Shown here: piece after piece, positions 1 to 12,500 of the stretch | Numbering within the stretch: the first letter of the stretch is position 1 | How the letters are laid out: each line of letters starts with the position of its first letter | Assembly: GCA_003024175.1 (NCBI GenBank) | Contig: MDYQ01000004.1 | Span: 186,001-250,000 of the forward strand | Length of the DNA stretch: 64,000 nucleotides | Source: Planoprotostelium fungivorum | Lineage: Eukaryota; Evosea; Variosea; Cavosteliida; Cavosteliaceae | Reading direction: 5' to 3' | Program-made: the position numbers and the translations under genes | The notes under the pieces: model-generated | The model's database searches: none | What the model saw: only the letters and a program-made list of their open reading frames with translations | What the model was told of the DNA's origin: nothing

Positions 1-99
1 TCAACAGAAAGCTCAAGGTAAGAGAGAGGAAAGGAATGGCCACACTCAGAAAAAATTATACTGCACTATTATATATATATAACAATAGCTTGGATTTGT

Positions 100-105
100 A
101 AAAAA
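100..105 (-). terminator. Pol III terminator of tRNA-Val
   Basis: A run of six T on the minus strand starts four bases past the 3' end of the tRNA gene. This is the normal RNA polymerase III stop signal. Confidence 0.75.
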
Positions 106-109
106 TGAT

Positions 110-182
110 GGTTCCGCCCGGGATCGAACCGGGGACCTCATGCGTGTGAAGCATGCGTGATAACCAACTACACCACGAAACC
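110..182 (-). tRNA. tRNA-Val (anticodon CAC)
   Basis: The minus strand folds into a standard 73-nt cloverleaf without an intron. The acceptor arms GGTTTCG and CGGAACC pair with one G-T pair. The D arm lies around TGGTGTAGTTGG (A box). The anticodon stem CATGC/GCATG encloses the loop TTCACAC, which gives anticodon CAC for valine GTG codons. The T arm carries GGTTCGATCCC (B box). No CCA is encoded, as usual in eukaryotes. It delivers valine to cytosolic ribosomes. Confidence 0.96.
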
Positions 183-294
183 TTGGTGCCTGATCGATGC
201 ACTTTCTCATAGAATTATCTAAAAACCACCTCATATTATCTTATCCGAATCCCTTCTTCGATCAGTAGTAAAACAGGACGCTGCCTTCGTTTCT

Positions 295-1970
295 TTATCG
301 ATCCTCTTGTAAAACTGCGTAAATCGTCTTCTCTTTCTTCTCCTTCAGATACAAGTACAGCGGATAACCCAGCGTCAGTATCTGTGTCACCAGTTGAAAC
401 GTGTTGAGTGGAAGCCAATTGCCTTCAAAGACAGTGACGGTGAGAGAGACGAACAACGACTGTGATATCCCCACGAGACCGACAATGAATTGTAGCAACC
501 CGAATAACTTTCCAAACGATTCGAAGCCGAATCTGCACACAAAGAGTCAGATGCGTGTCGATGATGTTGATGAACGATGATAATGAAGAGTGAAGACTCA
601 CTTTTCGATCGTAAAGTCTGCGATGAGAGCGTAGTAATAAGCCCTCAGGATGGCAAACAGACAGAAATTGAACACTTGGACTCCCAAGTGTGGAATGAAT
701 TGGATGATAGCGTTGATGGTGAGCAGGAGAGTCAGTGCGAAGAATCCACGGTAGGAGGGCAGGTATTTGAGTGTGACGCCGACGACAGGGCCGACTAGGA
801 AACCCAATGGAAGGATGAACCCGAAGACTTCAGCGAGGCGGAGTCCTGCGATCACGATCAGATGAGGTTCGATGATGATCAGGTACGATGATGACGATGG
901 ATTACCTTCTTCTTCTCCCAATTTACCGACCCATTGTACTTCCGTCGTTCCCAGGTAAGTGTTCAGCCACGTCATGTTCACACAGTTGTACAGCACCAGA
1001 CCGATGTACACGGGAGATTTCATCTGAAAACAGTCAGACGTGGAGTTACCCTCGCGGTCACCTGTTTCCACGCGGCAGCCCACGAGCCTTTCACCAACAT
1101 CTCTTGTGACTTTCTGATGTTCTTCATCTCCTCCTCTTCCTTCTCTTGCACCTTGTTGGGCCAGAAGGGAATGCTGATGGCGATGACGAGTGGCACGATA
1201 TTATAGATGAGAAACAGAGTCCCCAATTTGACGCTCGTGTGATCGACCACCACCTGATTCGAAATCAGCTGAGTGATGATGTGAATGTCTTCACCTTGAA
1301 TAATGCGAAGACAAGGATACTGGCGTCGAACGCAGAATTGTAGAGGGCCACGAGGATGTGACCTGCAGATGCGGGAAAGAATCTGCATGGTGTCAGACGA
1401 TGTTGCATTATCTCCAGAGATCACCTGGTAGAGCGGATGAGAGAGAGGAAGATGCAGGGAACGGCCAATCCCATGAGTATATAAGCCACGAACAATAACA
1501 ACCCGATCTCTACATCACGTGAGCGACTCGTCTGATGTAGAGATCTCACTCGAGAAATAAGCGCCAGCGAAAGTAGTGCAACCCAGAGCGAGAATGACAC
1601 ACCCAGTCAAGGACGTCTTCTTCTCGTCCCAGTAATCTAATAACATGCCCATGGGCAGCCCTGCCACGGTGGTTGTCGTCACTCCGACCGTGAAGACGAG
1701 ATTCAACAGTGATACCTGTTGATGTCAGGGTAAAATGGAAGGTGGCGCACCTGCTCTGGGCATAATCGATGTTCCTCATTTCTGTCACTATCAGGCGGAC
1801 ACCTCTCTGAGAAGAAGCCCTCTTCTTCTATCAAAACTTGAAGGGGTGTCCATCCTGCATACGAATCATCTCGCTATCCGTCTAGCCGACCTACCGTACA
1901 GAATGCCAGTTGACAGGAAACATATCAGGACGAGGAAAATACTCCAAAGCCACAACTCGATCTTCTTCAT
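295..1970 (-). CDS. SLC43-like major facilitator transporter
   Basis: This multi-exon gene encodes a polytopic membrane protein resembling the SLC43 branch of the major facilitator superfamily (large neutral amino acid or related transport). The N-terminus MKKIELWLWSIFLVLICFLS is the first membrane segment. It is followed by GWTPLQVLIEEEGFF, with the G-W...L..EG pattern of SLC43, then VFTVGVTTTTVAGLPMGML and DYWDEKKTS, the usual loop after helix 2. The C-terminal exons give more helices, including FGFESFGKLFGLLQFIVGLV. The start is the ATG at 1970, followed by a GTAGG donor near 1892. About six short introns are inferred. The stop TAA lies in CGATAAAG. It is divergent from the kinase gene at 2725. 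The substrate cannot be read from the sequence. Confidence 0.75.
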
Positions 1971-2724
1971 CTGTCTTTGGCAGATCTGCGATGATGTCCC
2001 GAATCACTAACCACAAACAGGACTTCCAAGAACAGAAATTCACCCTTGTCTGTTTGTAGAGTTGATGCATTTTTCAATTCAAACTCTATTTCGCATCGTC
2101 ATCATCTGTCTATCGAAGCAAGCGACGTGCTCGTGCTGCACATCTCTCTACTGTTATCATCGCATTCACTTCTGCACACGAGCCTTCTTTTCTCTCCTTC
2201 CACGACGGAATCTGTGATGAGAGACAAACAATTTAATGCTTTTATTCCCGTGGAAATCCCTCGTGTGTTTGACCATTACTTGCCAGATATATAAGTCGAT
2301 TTCCCAATATGACGATACGATCACAGGAAAGCACAGGCACAGATATACCAAGTAAAATGCGAAGGTTGACTACCCCGTTGCTGTTCGTAGAAGTCTCCGG
2401 GTCTCCGTAACCCCCCTGCTGTACAGAATAAATGCTCCATCTCCCAACTCTTCTCTTCCTATTCGTATATCGTTCCGTAACAGTCGTATATCGTGCTCGA
2501 TCCAATGACATAACTGTCCCATTCTTAATGCTTCTCCTTCACGTGAGATAGAGAATTCCGATCTGATAGGCTGTACGTCCAGATCCTTCGCGTCATTGAG
2601 CGTGATTTTCGTCGAATTATCGGGCTTGGGACCGTTGCGCTGGCCTGTTACCTTCCTCCTTCCTACCCGCCGAGAGAGCATTTTATTGGGCCCGACTTCG
2701 GGTCAGCACGATCAGACCGACACC
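1971..2724. other. Divergent intergenic region between transporter and kinase
   Basis: About 750 bases separate two start codons that point away from each other, so the stretch must hold both promoters. Short ORFs occur on both strands but none shows a recognisable domain, and I see no RNA gene. The kinase reading frame stays open upstream to about 2596 with no clear reason to prefer an earlier start. Confidence 0.4.
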
Positions 2725-3621
2725 ATGCACGCACAAGAGAGCCACATTCTACTGACCCCCCTCGGGGATGGATCCTTCTCAGTCGTCTACGAGGCTTACG
2801 ACGTTCAGAAACAGAGGCGGGTGGCCGTCAAAAAAGTGGCTCATCGCAATGATGGACCCAGTGTCTATAATGAGATCAAGGCGAATGAGGTGGTGAAGGG
2901 TATCCGCGGCATCGCACCGCTGTTGGGGCATTACACCACGAAAGACGCGACAGTGAGTGCGGAAGAGATACAATGAGAGCTGATGGATGGCAGTGTCTCA
3001 TCTTTGAGAAGGTCCAAGGCGTCGATCTGTTCGGAATGATGGAAGGTCGTGACTTCTGCCCCCTTCCAGAGTCTGTGGTCCTGTCCATCATGTCCTCTGT
3101 GGCTAGCATCCTCTCCTCATGTCACAGTAGAGGAGTCGCCCATAGAGATGTAAAATTAGAGAACGTGAGGTGTTGCATTTTGAGAAGTCAGGCTGATCGT
3201 TCAATCAGATTATGATCGATCGGAATGGTCGTGTGTACTTGATAGACTTTGGTCTGGCCTCTTTCTTTCGTCTGAGCAATGGAAGAGAGACTTCCAGCAC
3301 TGACTTTTGTGGATCAGTGGAGGTGATGCAATCGAGAAAGACTATCTTCTGATGTCTGCTCAGTATATGCCTCCCGAGTGTGTCTACGAGATGAACGTCA
3401 AAGCCACAGCGACAGACGCGTGGGCTTTGGGAATCACCCTCTATGCACTCCTCTTTGGTTGCTTCCCTTATTCTAAAGAAGAGATGCCGGAGGTGTTCTC
3501 GACTCAACATCACGTGCCGTTACCCGATCACGCGAAGGTATCAGAGGACATGAGGTTCCGCCTGGAGAGTCTTCTCTGCATCAATCCAAAGAATCGAGCA
3601 TCGATCGACATCATGCTGTAG
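2725..3621 (+). CDS. Serine/threonine protein kinase, minimal single domain
   Basis: This encodes little more than a protein kinase domain (about 255 residues, three introns). The glycine loop is LGDGSFSVVYEA, the ATP-anchoring lysine is in VAVKKV, the catalytic loop is HRDVKLEN, the metal-binding motif is DFGLA, and the APE equivalent is MPPECVYE. The D in DAWALGITLYALLFG of subdomain IX is present, so the enzyme should be active. The sequence ends just after the subdomain XI arginine region (NPKNRASIDIML), which suggests a kinase without regulatory tail. The start is placed at the ATG at 2725, just before the glycine loop. The catalytic loop is of the KL-N type seen in CAMK/SNF1-like kinases, but a subfamily is not assigned. 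AATAAA follows two bases after the TAG stop. Confidence 0.88.
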
Positions 3622-3689
3622 TAATAAATAATGTGTCGTCCTTTCCTCTTTATTTCATCCGATCGGATGATGCGATCTATACTACAAAC

Positions 3690-6600
3690 TCATGCCGTCA
3701 CTTTCAACTTTTGTTGTTCCATCATCTGTGCCTTCTCATCCGCCTTCGCTGCGTTCTCTAAAGCTATCTTGGCTTGTTTCGGGTCACTCGGTTCCACTCC
3801 TTTAGCATAACATCGGTATGCTTCTGCTCTGATCCTCTCTAGGTACGACTTGTCTCCCAGCACTGTCTTAAGTCAATCTACAACGTTGTAGATGGGTGAA
3901 ATCACCGTCTACACCGGTGTTGATCATCTCGTTGATGCGTTTGATTTCGCATTGGTCGTAGCTGCCTTTGGCATTATTCAGACGGATCATCGTGTAAGCC
4001 CAGGACAAATTGATGAGAGGACAAGTGGGAGAGAGTGAGTAGGCATTGGACAGGTATTCTTCTGCGGCAGTCAATTGTCGGATCAACTCTCTCGGTTTCT
4101 GTGTCGAGTCAGATCATCTGATGTGATCGTGTGATGATGATTGTCTAACGATGCTCGTGTGATGATGTTCGTGTGATGGTGTTCGTGCGATGACGATTGT
4201 CTCATGATGATCGTGTGATGAGAGATGATGTGATCTCCTCACAATCTTCTTCTTGTCTTCCATATTGACCGTGCTCTGCAACAGACTGAGCGAGCCCCAC
4301 AGATACACTTGAGATTGGAACTTGATGACTGGGTCCATCCTCATGATGTCTGCCTCCACGAAACGGAAGTCTTCGTTCGAAGACAGAGCCTCTAAACCGG
4401 CAGGTGTTAAGACAATACCAGTGCACTTGATGATGACCAGATACACCATACGTAAGTCCAAGTGGTTACGTAAATCGAAATTCTCTTGTTCCTGGAACGG
4501 TCAGGATTTTCTTGTAAATTTCTCTTCTCACTTCGGGGGTGAGGCAGCCGTCGAATTTATCTTGGATTCTTCTGATGAGAGTGTTCCAGTATTTCTTCGA
4601 CCCTTTCGAATGCCCGTGTAGTTGATTGAAGAACTTGATGATCACCTTTCTGTAGGCTGATGCGCGTCATCAGACATGATCATCATGCGCATCGCGATGA
4701 GAGAAACTCACGATGATGAGAAGGTGCAGAGATCTCGAACGTCTTCAGTTTGAAGAGTTCACGGATGTCATCCTTGGCTACACGTGCGGCGCAGACAGAT
4801 AGGATCAACTTTCTCATGAGAGGTGATTTGCATAGACTTCGAATCCGCCCGAGGTGTCTCACATTACAGCTGTGCTTGTGAAGCTGTCGACGTTATTTCC
4901 CGCCCAAATGAAAAATTTGAAATTCGAAATGTCACCTCGATGGGAGAGATGACGCTCAGCATGTATCCCAGCTCCTCGATCTGTCCTCTACCTTTTCGAA
5001 ATTTCAGGAGAATTTCGTTGAAATCTCTCCACCTTCCAGTACATCGACCGCCCACTGTTCATCCATGTCACAAAATTTTGCGACCATGGAGTCCAAATTC
5101 TCTGCCATCTTAGGAATACACTCCTCGTACAATCTCTTCGTCGCCCGGGTGACCTGTTCCATTCGAATGAGACCGATGACGTCATCACACGTCATCACCT
5201 GATCTTCGATCTCCTTCCTCTCCTCCAGATCTTCCGTGGAATTCCACTTTGTGAAGGCGTCGCTGCACAGCGGCTCCGGATTCGATCTGACGAGGTGGGC
5301 CGGCAGTAAGTTGTAGAAGATAGATCGTTTGTTCTTGGATGTGCTGTAGATCGGAGCCTCGGGTGGCATCATACGCCCGAAATCGATGACGTACAAGTTG
5401 CCGTCCTGGAGACGTCAGGGAGATGATGTGGAGGGAACGCACCAGACCGACGTGACCTTCCATGTCTCCGGGACCATAGACAACCTGTCACATCATGAGA
5501 TGATGTGATCGTGATGAGACGATCTTGATGTGATGATGTGATGATGAAGCTCACCTTTTTATCTTCTCTCAGTCCGCTCGTGTGAGCTCTCAGGTTCAAT
5601 CTCCTGCAAGCCTCCTCGATCTTCTCGTTCAACACTTCATCATCGGCGTGAATGGTGGCTCCTGCATCGTTGCTTCCGTATTTGAGCGTCGTCTTATCGA
5701 TGGGTAGAACTGGCATGGCCAACAGACGGAATCCCTGGGAGATGTCACTACGACAAACGGATGTCATCGCGACATCATGTCATGACGATGATCACTCTCA
5801 TCGTCATGACAGAGTGAGTGATATCGTGACTCACCTTGTAGTCGATCATGGTCATCATTGGAAAGGATAGACCTGATACGTAAGTGTTGGACATAGCCTC
5901 TAATCCCTGCATCTCGTTCTTCGCTGCCTTCGCAGCTGCCACGTGATCTGGCTCCTCCCTCGCACCCCCGTACATCCAGATCTATGCGAAATTTCAATCA
6001 AATCTCTCTATCATCTCCTCACCTTTGGGTTTTCACACAATAGAGTGTCCCCAGCCATTTTGAACAAGATGTTCTTCACGATGAATTTTCTACCTGCGAC
6101 GTGTGAGACGTCTCGTACGTACCGTACGTTACGTCTCACCCCCGGCGACACCCCCCACATCAGCCGTGGGAAAAGTCCTCTTGTCCGGATGGAGAAACAG
6201 CTCCGAGATGATGATCCGAGCGTAAAGTGCCGCCGTCTCGGCAAATTCCCAAGCTAGAGACGAGCCTGCGCTCCAATTCGTGTGGTTCAGAAGATCTTTC
6301 ATCCTTCCGTTACTCTGTCCGAGGAAGAAGCAAACGTTGCCCTTCACTTTACGGTAGTCTTCGTTCCAATCTCTCAATTCCTGAAGAGAGAGAATAAATA
6401 TCGCGGAATGTCATTTTTTTCTTTTTTAGAGGGAGCATTCGTTCTCACTTGTTTCGCTTGGACGAGGTTGTCGATCTGGCTCATGCGACGGACGATGCTG
6501 GCGGATACTTTATCGCCTTTGACTTCTGCCGAGTGAATGAGGCTTTCGATCAGACGGGAGCCATCGGTGGGGGACGCCGGTGAGTTGTACTGGGACATGG

Positions 6601-7295
6601 AGGACACGGGAGGAGGAGTGGGTGAGGTGAGCGACGCCCAATCGCGACGACGATTACCATGAGGAGGTGATTGAGTCCGGGCGGCCTCCGAATAAGAGTC
6701 GTCTTCTTCCTCTTCTTCTTCATCGTCGGAAGACTCTGATGATTTGAGTGAGAAAATGGTGATGCTAGATGGGTGAGTAGAGCTCACCGATGAAATTTCC
6801 AATATAGGAATCTTCGGTGATGTCACCGCTGAGGTCTTTGGCTGGATAAAATGAGAAGGTGTGTGAGAGAAAAGATGGAAATCACGTGATGTGACGGTTC
6901 TATCCTTGATCTGATCGTCATATGTATACGCAGTGGGTGGAGTGGCAGTTGAATCGAAACTCGTGGTGAGATAAGGAGTGGGAGACGGAGATGCTTGTGA
7001 TGATGTTCCAGAAATCTACAGCAATTCATTCAATACTCTTCTAGAGACTTCAGCTACTCACACCCGATGAAGATAAGTCGGAAACAGATGCATAACCCGT
7101 TCCACGATTCACATTACCGTAGGAGCTGGACAACCAATATGCAGCTGGGATTCTATCCGTTATACTCTTAAAGTTACTGTCGTCAGGGGTGGCGGCGAAA
7201 TCTTCATCCACATGGTATGCACCCAATCTCTGTGCTTGTTTCGGCATCGAACCATGACTTAAGATGTTCTTGGGAATGAGGTCCTTGAACTTCAT
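3690..7295 (-). CDS. CLU-domain protein (clustered mitochondria family)
   Basis: This large multi-exon gene encodes a protein of roughly 1,000 residues. The middle matches the CLU domain: a stretch from VLPIDKTTLKYGSNDAGATI through EKIEEACRRLNLRAH, then DMEGHVGLVRSLHI, then YVIDFGRMMPPEAP and LVRSNPEPLCSDAFTKWN. CLU proteins act in the cytosol in mitochondrial distribution and in binding mRNAs for mitochondrial proteins. The N-terminal third is acidic and serine-rich. The C-terminus has helical TPR-like segments (EEYLSNAYSLSPTCPLINLS). The start is the first in-frame ATG at 7295, so an upstream exon is possible. Introns at 4105-4250, 5487-5552 and 5764-5835 are built of GATGATGTGATC-like words, and one at 3863-3905 holds an 18-bp perfect palindrome. 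It converges with the kinase 68 bases away. Confidence 0.75.
3876..3893. repeat. 18-bp perfect palindrome inside a 43-nt intron
   Basis: ATCTACAACGTTGTAGAT is its own reverse complement. It sits in the CLU-gene intron 3863-3905 and belongs to the intron-palindrome set described in the findings. Confidence 0.9.
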
Positions 7296-8009
7296 CGTCT
7301 CAGGTTTTTGGATGCTTCTCAATAATTCGTCATCCCTACTCGGAACATCGGGACAACAACTCCCGAAGGTTCGGAATCTTCTCCGCTCACACCGTGTATG
7401 GACAATGTGGCCTCTAAAGATGTATCTGTAGCTACGAGAAGATGGTCAGAAGGTGGTTGCTTCTTTATAGGCAGGTGTCATGAGCGGCGTTCGTGGAACA
7501 GAGACACGAAATGAATCTATCAGCAATTACACTATGTAGAAGTTGGTCTCTCCTCGTCACTAGAAGAGTGCTCTTCAGACAACTGCTCCGAGATGATCTG
7601 GATACCTTTTATCTTTCCGTCACGATCACAAACCTTCAGGATGTTCCTCTTTCAATTACTCTCCAGGCAAGCATTCACAATCGTCTTTCACTGTGATGTG
7701 ACCTAAAGGATCAACAGAAACAAGATGGTGCTCAGGCACACCGATCTGTTTGCAGGACTCGAACCTCGACAGACGGCGCTAAAGAGGGATGTCACGGATG
7801 ATATATGTGTTATAGCAGAGAGAACACAACAAGAATCAGTCACGAACGATCAGCTGCCTACGGAGCGTTCAGATGATCGCTCGATACCTACTGCCTCCTT
7901 CCTCTGTTAATAAGCAGCCGCATCTGACCCAGTCTCTGTCCAGCTTTGTGAGATTCTTTCTCTTGCTCGCTCGGAAGACTCTTTAGCTGCGGACTAATCG
8001 AGCTCTGTA
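7296..8009. other. Unassigned stretch upstream of the decayed dehydrogenase
   Basis: It lies upstream of the CLU start and probably includes its promoter or a missing 5' exon. Plus-strand ORFs at about 7493-7696 and 7725-7910 have no recognisable domain or convincing splice structure. I see no RNA gene or repeat here. Confidence 0.3.
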
Positions 8010-8742
8010 CGGGATGGCATTTCCAGGCACGGATTTGAAGGAGTACACCACCCTCGTCATGAATTATCAGAATTAAAGAGGCACCGACAGATGACCATGT
8101 TCTTCTCGATCCGAATGGTCTGCAGAATATCTCTCATTAATATGAACCGGAGACGGTTGGGGTGCTGGTGATTGATGGCGAAGATGGAACTGAGCTTCCG
8201 TCATCGATAACGTCATCAAAAGGGACGATCACAGAGGACGCAAATTATCACATCATATCTTCTTCTGATGAGAAGTTGGCCAAGTGCAAGGAACTGGGAG
8301 CCAACGACACGATCAACCACCAGAAGACGAAGAACTGGGGAGAGGTGACCAACGGACGTGGTGTAGATCACATCATTGAGCTAGGAGGATTCGCCACGTT
8401 GCAGCAGAGTCTGGCCGCTCTCAAAATCCAAGGACAGGTGATGATGCCATCTGTGCATTCGACATCACCTGAATGTGATGACAGGTTCACATCATTGGAT
8501 TCATCGCAGGTTCTCAAGTCGAGCCATACGATGTGTCCTTTGAGATCTACAAGAATGCCGCACATGTGAGATCTTACCTGGTCGGACACAAGAAGGGACT
8601 CGAGAGATTCGTCGCGGCCATCGAGAACAAAAAGATAAAGCCAGTCATCGACAGAGTCTTCACCTTCGACCAAACCAAGGACGCTTACGAATATCTCCTG
8701 AGTCAAAAGCACGTAGGAAAGATCGTCATCAAGGTCGAATAA
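8010..8742 (+). pseudogene. Zinc-type alcohol dehydrogenase/quinone reductase, decayed 5' half
   Basis: The 3' half is a good match to the NAD(P)-binding and C-terminal part of zinc-type medium-chain dehydrogenases: SSSDEKLAKCKELGANDTIN, then GRGVDHIIELGGFATLQQSL, then VHIIGFIAG after a 47-nt intron, and finally FDQTKDAYEYLLSQKHVGKI. The catalytic N-terminal half is missing. Upstream sequence gives only scraps (GTDLKEYTTL, then a stop, then a piece resembling PGETV) in shifting frames. The glycine-rich Rossmann strand GTGGVS is replaced by VIDGEDGTELPSS. No in-frame ATG precedes the good part. I infer a gene losing its 5' end, not a functional oxidoreductase. Its stop TAA still lies inside AATAAA, so the 3' end is preserved. 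Confidence 0.6.
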
Positions 8743-8904
8743 ATACCGCTCCAATTTATTTCGTTTTATTCTTGCCTCTCAACACGAGTGGATCGAACGC
8801 TATCAGAAGACTTTCCTCCCGGAGCGAGAGGTGTGCACACCACATATCTCTGATACCAATGACGACGCGACAGACCTGATGCACCGTTGAACGGTTTGAC
8901 CTTC

Positions 8905-9270
8905 ATGGCTGATGTCGATGCTCTATATGAACAACATCTACGATATCTGTCAGAGAAAACCGGAAGAGACCTTCGTTGTTGAAAAGCTTGGCCAATGCAG
9001 TCTTCTGACCAAGATTCACCTTCCTCACTGCATGCAAAAGGGTGCGATGCGTCAGACGTGAGTATCATTTTTGCTTCTCTCGTCTCTACGCTTGGGTATA
9101 CCAGTGGCTGCATGCCATTCCCACACTCGATCGAGTCAGAATATCTGCAGGCTCCCAGCCATCAAGCACTGTGGAAGAAGTGAAGGTACACCTGAAAGAG
9201 GGGAGAGTGGTAGTGATAGAGGGTCTGACCACGAGAACATTTCGATGGAGAGTCCACGAGAATATTTGAA
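8905..9270 (+). CDS. Possible small hypothetical gene, frame uncertain
   Basis: Codon use looks protein-like. An ATG at 8905 opens MADVDALYEQHLRYLSEKTG but stops after 25 codons. A second frame runs through a plausible 47-nt intron (GTGAGT at about 9059 to CAG at about 9105) into WLHAIPTLDRVRISAGSQ and a valine-rich end that stops at about 9270. The two parts do not join without a frame change, so this is either a misread splice structure or a broken gene. No family is recognised. Confidence 0.25.
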
Positions 9271-9285
9271 TGAAAGCTCTACAAC

Positions 9286-9511
9286 GAGGTCGAGACATTC
9301 TCTGTGTGACTTGTGATGAATGACACAAGAGAAATGGATTGTATCGATTTCGAGGTCACACAGATACAAATCTCCATCGAAACACACCCTACAACGGAGT
9401 TCGAGACATTCTCTGTGTGACTTGTGATGAACGGATGAGACACATTCCTTTGTATCGATTTCGAGGTCACACAAGTACACAGATCTCCACATCGAGACAC
9501 ACGGTGAGAAG
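9286..9511. repeat. Two-copy tandem repeat, period 111 bp
   Basis: A unit of about 111 bp occurs twice in a row. CGAGACATTCTCTGTGTGAC begins at 9291 and again at 9402, and both copies continue with TTGTGATGAA and, later, TGTATCGATTTCGAGGTCAC. The copies differ by a few substitutions and small indels. It lies just past the 3' end of the Pol I gene and encodes nothing convincing. Confidence 0.8.
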
Positions 9512-9533
9512 AGAGAGACGATCGACGAGCCAT

Positions 9534-12500
9534 TTATGAAGCGTAAGACAGGATGGGCTGGTAACACTCGAACGTTCCCGTCCCCACTTCGACCACCTTA
9601 CCCAAGACAATGCCTGCCGAAGGACTCCTGATCATCTCCGAGTCGCCCGACATCGTGCCCTTGGCAATGAACATCAGAGTCGATTCGAAAGAAGCTTTCT
9701 GATACATCGAAGGGTTCGACAACAGGGCAGAACGGTTCATCGCCTTGTAGCTGCCACTCTTCGTCTGAGTCCGAGTCAGAAGGTGATGGAGGATAGAGAG
9801 TACTGCAGGGATGGAGAGGATGAAGAGGAGCTCACCATGTAGTCTGCGATGAGAGAGAGGTGACGGAAGTCGACGGCGATGCCATAGACACCGAACACGT
9901 TGGATATCTCGTTGGCGATGGTGTGTCTGCCCGATTCGATGCCGTACGTATCGTTCATCGCGTGAGGCTGATGACGTCAGTCTACGTCATGATGACGTCA
10001 TTCACCTGATTGCACGTGACCCTGGTGACGTCAAAGTACTCTTGCAGGAGGTGAGTGGCGGGAAAGTTGATTCCCTCGGTTGCCACGGAGAACTGGTTGT
10101 TTTTTCCCTTGACAACCACCGCCTTCTGAATACCTTCTACTAGATGCACAGGTGTCACGTTCAGTTGCTGTGGATGTCAGGGACGTGTCACGGAGAAATA
10201 CGGAAGAATGGACGTACCTCCTCGACTAGGGTGAGCATGAGACTCTTCTTCTGACTGGCCGGAATGGAGAATTTTACGTGGAAAATTCCCTTGGAGGCAT
10301 CGAACGATGAGGTCTGTACATAGTGCAGCTTCTCCTCCACCGCCAGCTTCTCTTTTCCCTGAAAAATCTCAGAAATGGTCGAGAAATTTCAATCTCACTT
10401 CTTCTTCTTCCTCCTTTTCTTCCTTCTCTTCCGCTTCTTCCTGCGAAATGTCAACATCATTTCCCCGAAATTTCCGCGATCATTCTATAAACTTTCTCCG
10501 AAATTTCACCTCCTCCTCCCTCTCTTCATCGTCTTCGTCATACGTTGCCATGTCTTTCTTCTTACTGTCTTTCTTTCGATCTGAAAGGTCGTCATTCTTT
10601 CCTCTACCCTTCTTCGACTTCTCGTCCAAATCCTCGGCCTGTCCCTCGTGAGTACGTACGTTACGTCTCGCACTTACGTCTTCCGCTAACACGGCCGCGG
10701 CATCGTGGTCGGCTCGTTTTGACATGGCCGTGCTGACTGTGGTGACAATCGAATTGCTGTCCACGCTGGACATTTTCTTCACGGCCTCGTGCAGTGACCT
10801 CAAGAATACCCTGCCGGTGACGGCCTCTGTTGGTACGTAAGTCGAAATTCCGCGGAGAAGTCGTGGGAACTCACTGATCTGCTTGTACGATACGTCGTGC
10901 TTCGATAGAGTCTCGTTTTCGGATTTGAATTGAACGGTGACGTCGTACGTTCTCTGTGGCATGGTGTTGTCCATCTCAAACTTCTCCACGACAATGATGT
11001 CCAACACCACCTCTGACAACTGCACTCGCGCCAATTTCTTGCACAAGCTGACCGTACGTAAGCACTCGAAATCTCGTCGAAATCTCCCTCACTTTTCCGC
11101 GTCTTTCTCGGTGGCGCCGTTGTGGAGGGGTAAGTTCATACCGGGTGTGGAGATGTCTCTTGATCCAGTCATGAGCAGTTCACGCAGCCTGGGAATGCCG
11201 AGCGTAACGTTCACGTCTCCTCTTCCCGCCAAATGGAAAGTGTTCAAGGTCATCTGTGTGCTGGGCTCTCCGATGGACTGGGCGGCGACGAGACCTGGAT
11301 ACTTTTAGACCGCGAAATTTCGATGAAATTTCGACGCACCGACGGCCTCCCCGGCGTGAGCTAGCGAGTGGTAGTACTTCATGAGAGACATGGTCTTGAA
11401 GCTCTTCGCTCTGACTCCCTTCTTATTTTCGTCGCTCTACAACGAGTCAACCCCTTCCACGTCATCTCCCCACCTTGATCAATTTATCTGGGTTCCTCTC
11501 GCAGTAGTCGGCCAATTGTGCGAAGAATTTCTCTGAAGTCGAACCGATGTTGTACTGTGGGCTGATCTGAGACATGATGGGGTCCATCAAGTGCTCCTTC
11601 TGCTTCTTCTGTTTGTCTAATCTCTTCTGTAGCTTCTTCGCGTGTTCGTCGGTCAGGGGGGAGACGGTGCTGTTACCCTCCTCCTCGGCCGCTGTCTTCT
11701 GCGGCCAGTGCAATTCCTGCGAATCTTGAATCTGCGATTGCGATCTATAGATAGATCACCTTGAGTGCGTTGTAGTTCTGAGCCTGGAAGGTGAATTTCT
11801 CCAAGAAGGCTGTGTTCATGACGTCGATTCCGTCTTCACCGTAGAAGAATTGGATGATGGAGCCGTCGGCGTCTCTCACGGTATTGTCGTAGCAGACCTG
11901 TCAGACGTGTCAATTTTCCCACAGATTCTCCACGGATGCTCCACCTTGAGGCCTTCCATGTGTTTGATGAGACATCTCTGCAGGTAACCCGAACGAGATG
12001 TCTTCACGGCAGTGTCGACGAGACCCTCTCTACCGGCCATACAGTGGAAGAAGTACTGTACGCATGAGAAATTTCCGTCGAATTTCCGCGAAATGTCACA
12101 CCTCCTGAGGCTTGATACCGGTCAAGAAACGATCGGCGATATAGCCACCGGCACGAGACGAAGTGTCGAATGCATCGAAAGAGGGCAGAGTCTTACCACT
12201 CTGCATGACGGGCACTCTCCTACCCTCCAGTTCTTGTTGTCCCAAGAGACAAGAGATCTGACTGTGATTGACCGACGCACCCTTCGCACCCGAAACAGTC
12301 ATCATGGACAAGTAATTGTGGGGGAATCTACAACGATGAGATGCGAATCCTGAAACGTGCGACTGCGACGGTCTCACCTCTTCAGTTGGCCGTCCGGGAG
12401 ACAGTGGTCGACGATTTGTGTGGAGAACGGGTGGGTCTTAGACTTCATCATGTTGTCCAGCGCCGCTCTTCCCTTGTCGTTTCTCAGCAGATGCTTTAGG

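Noticed and set aside
9286-9511. CRISPR-like array
   Set aside because: Only two long units, no spacers, and a eukaryotic context; it is a plain tandem duplication.
9968-10005. TGACGTCA pairs as CREB/ATF promoter sites
   Set aside because: They lie in the middle of a gene between coding exons and obey intron ends, so an intron-filler explanation fits better than a promoter.
10307-10651. Ser/Phe-rich plus-strand ORF
   Set aside because: It is the antisense shadow of acidic and lysine-rich exons of the Pol I subunit.
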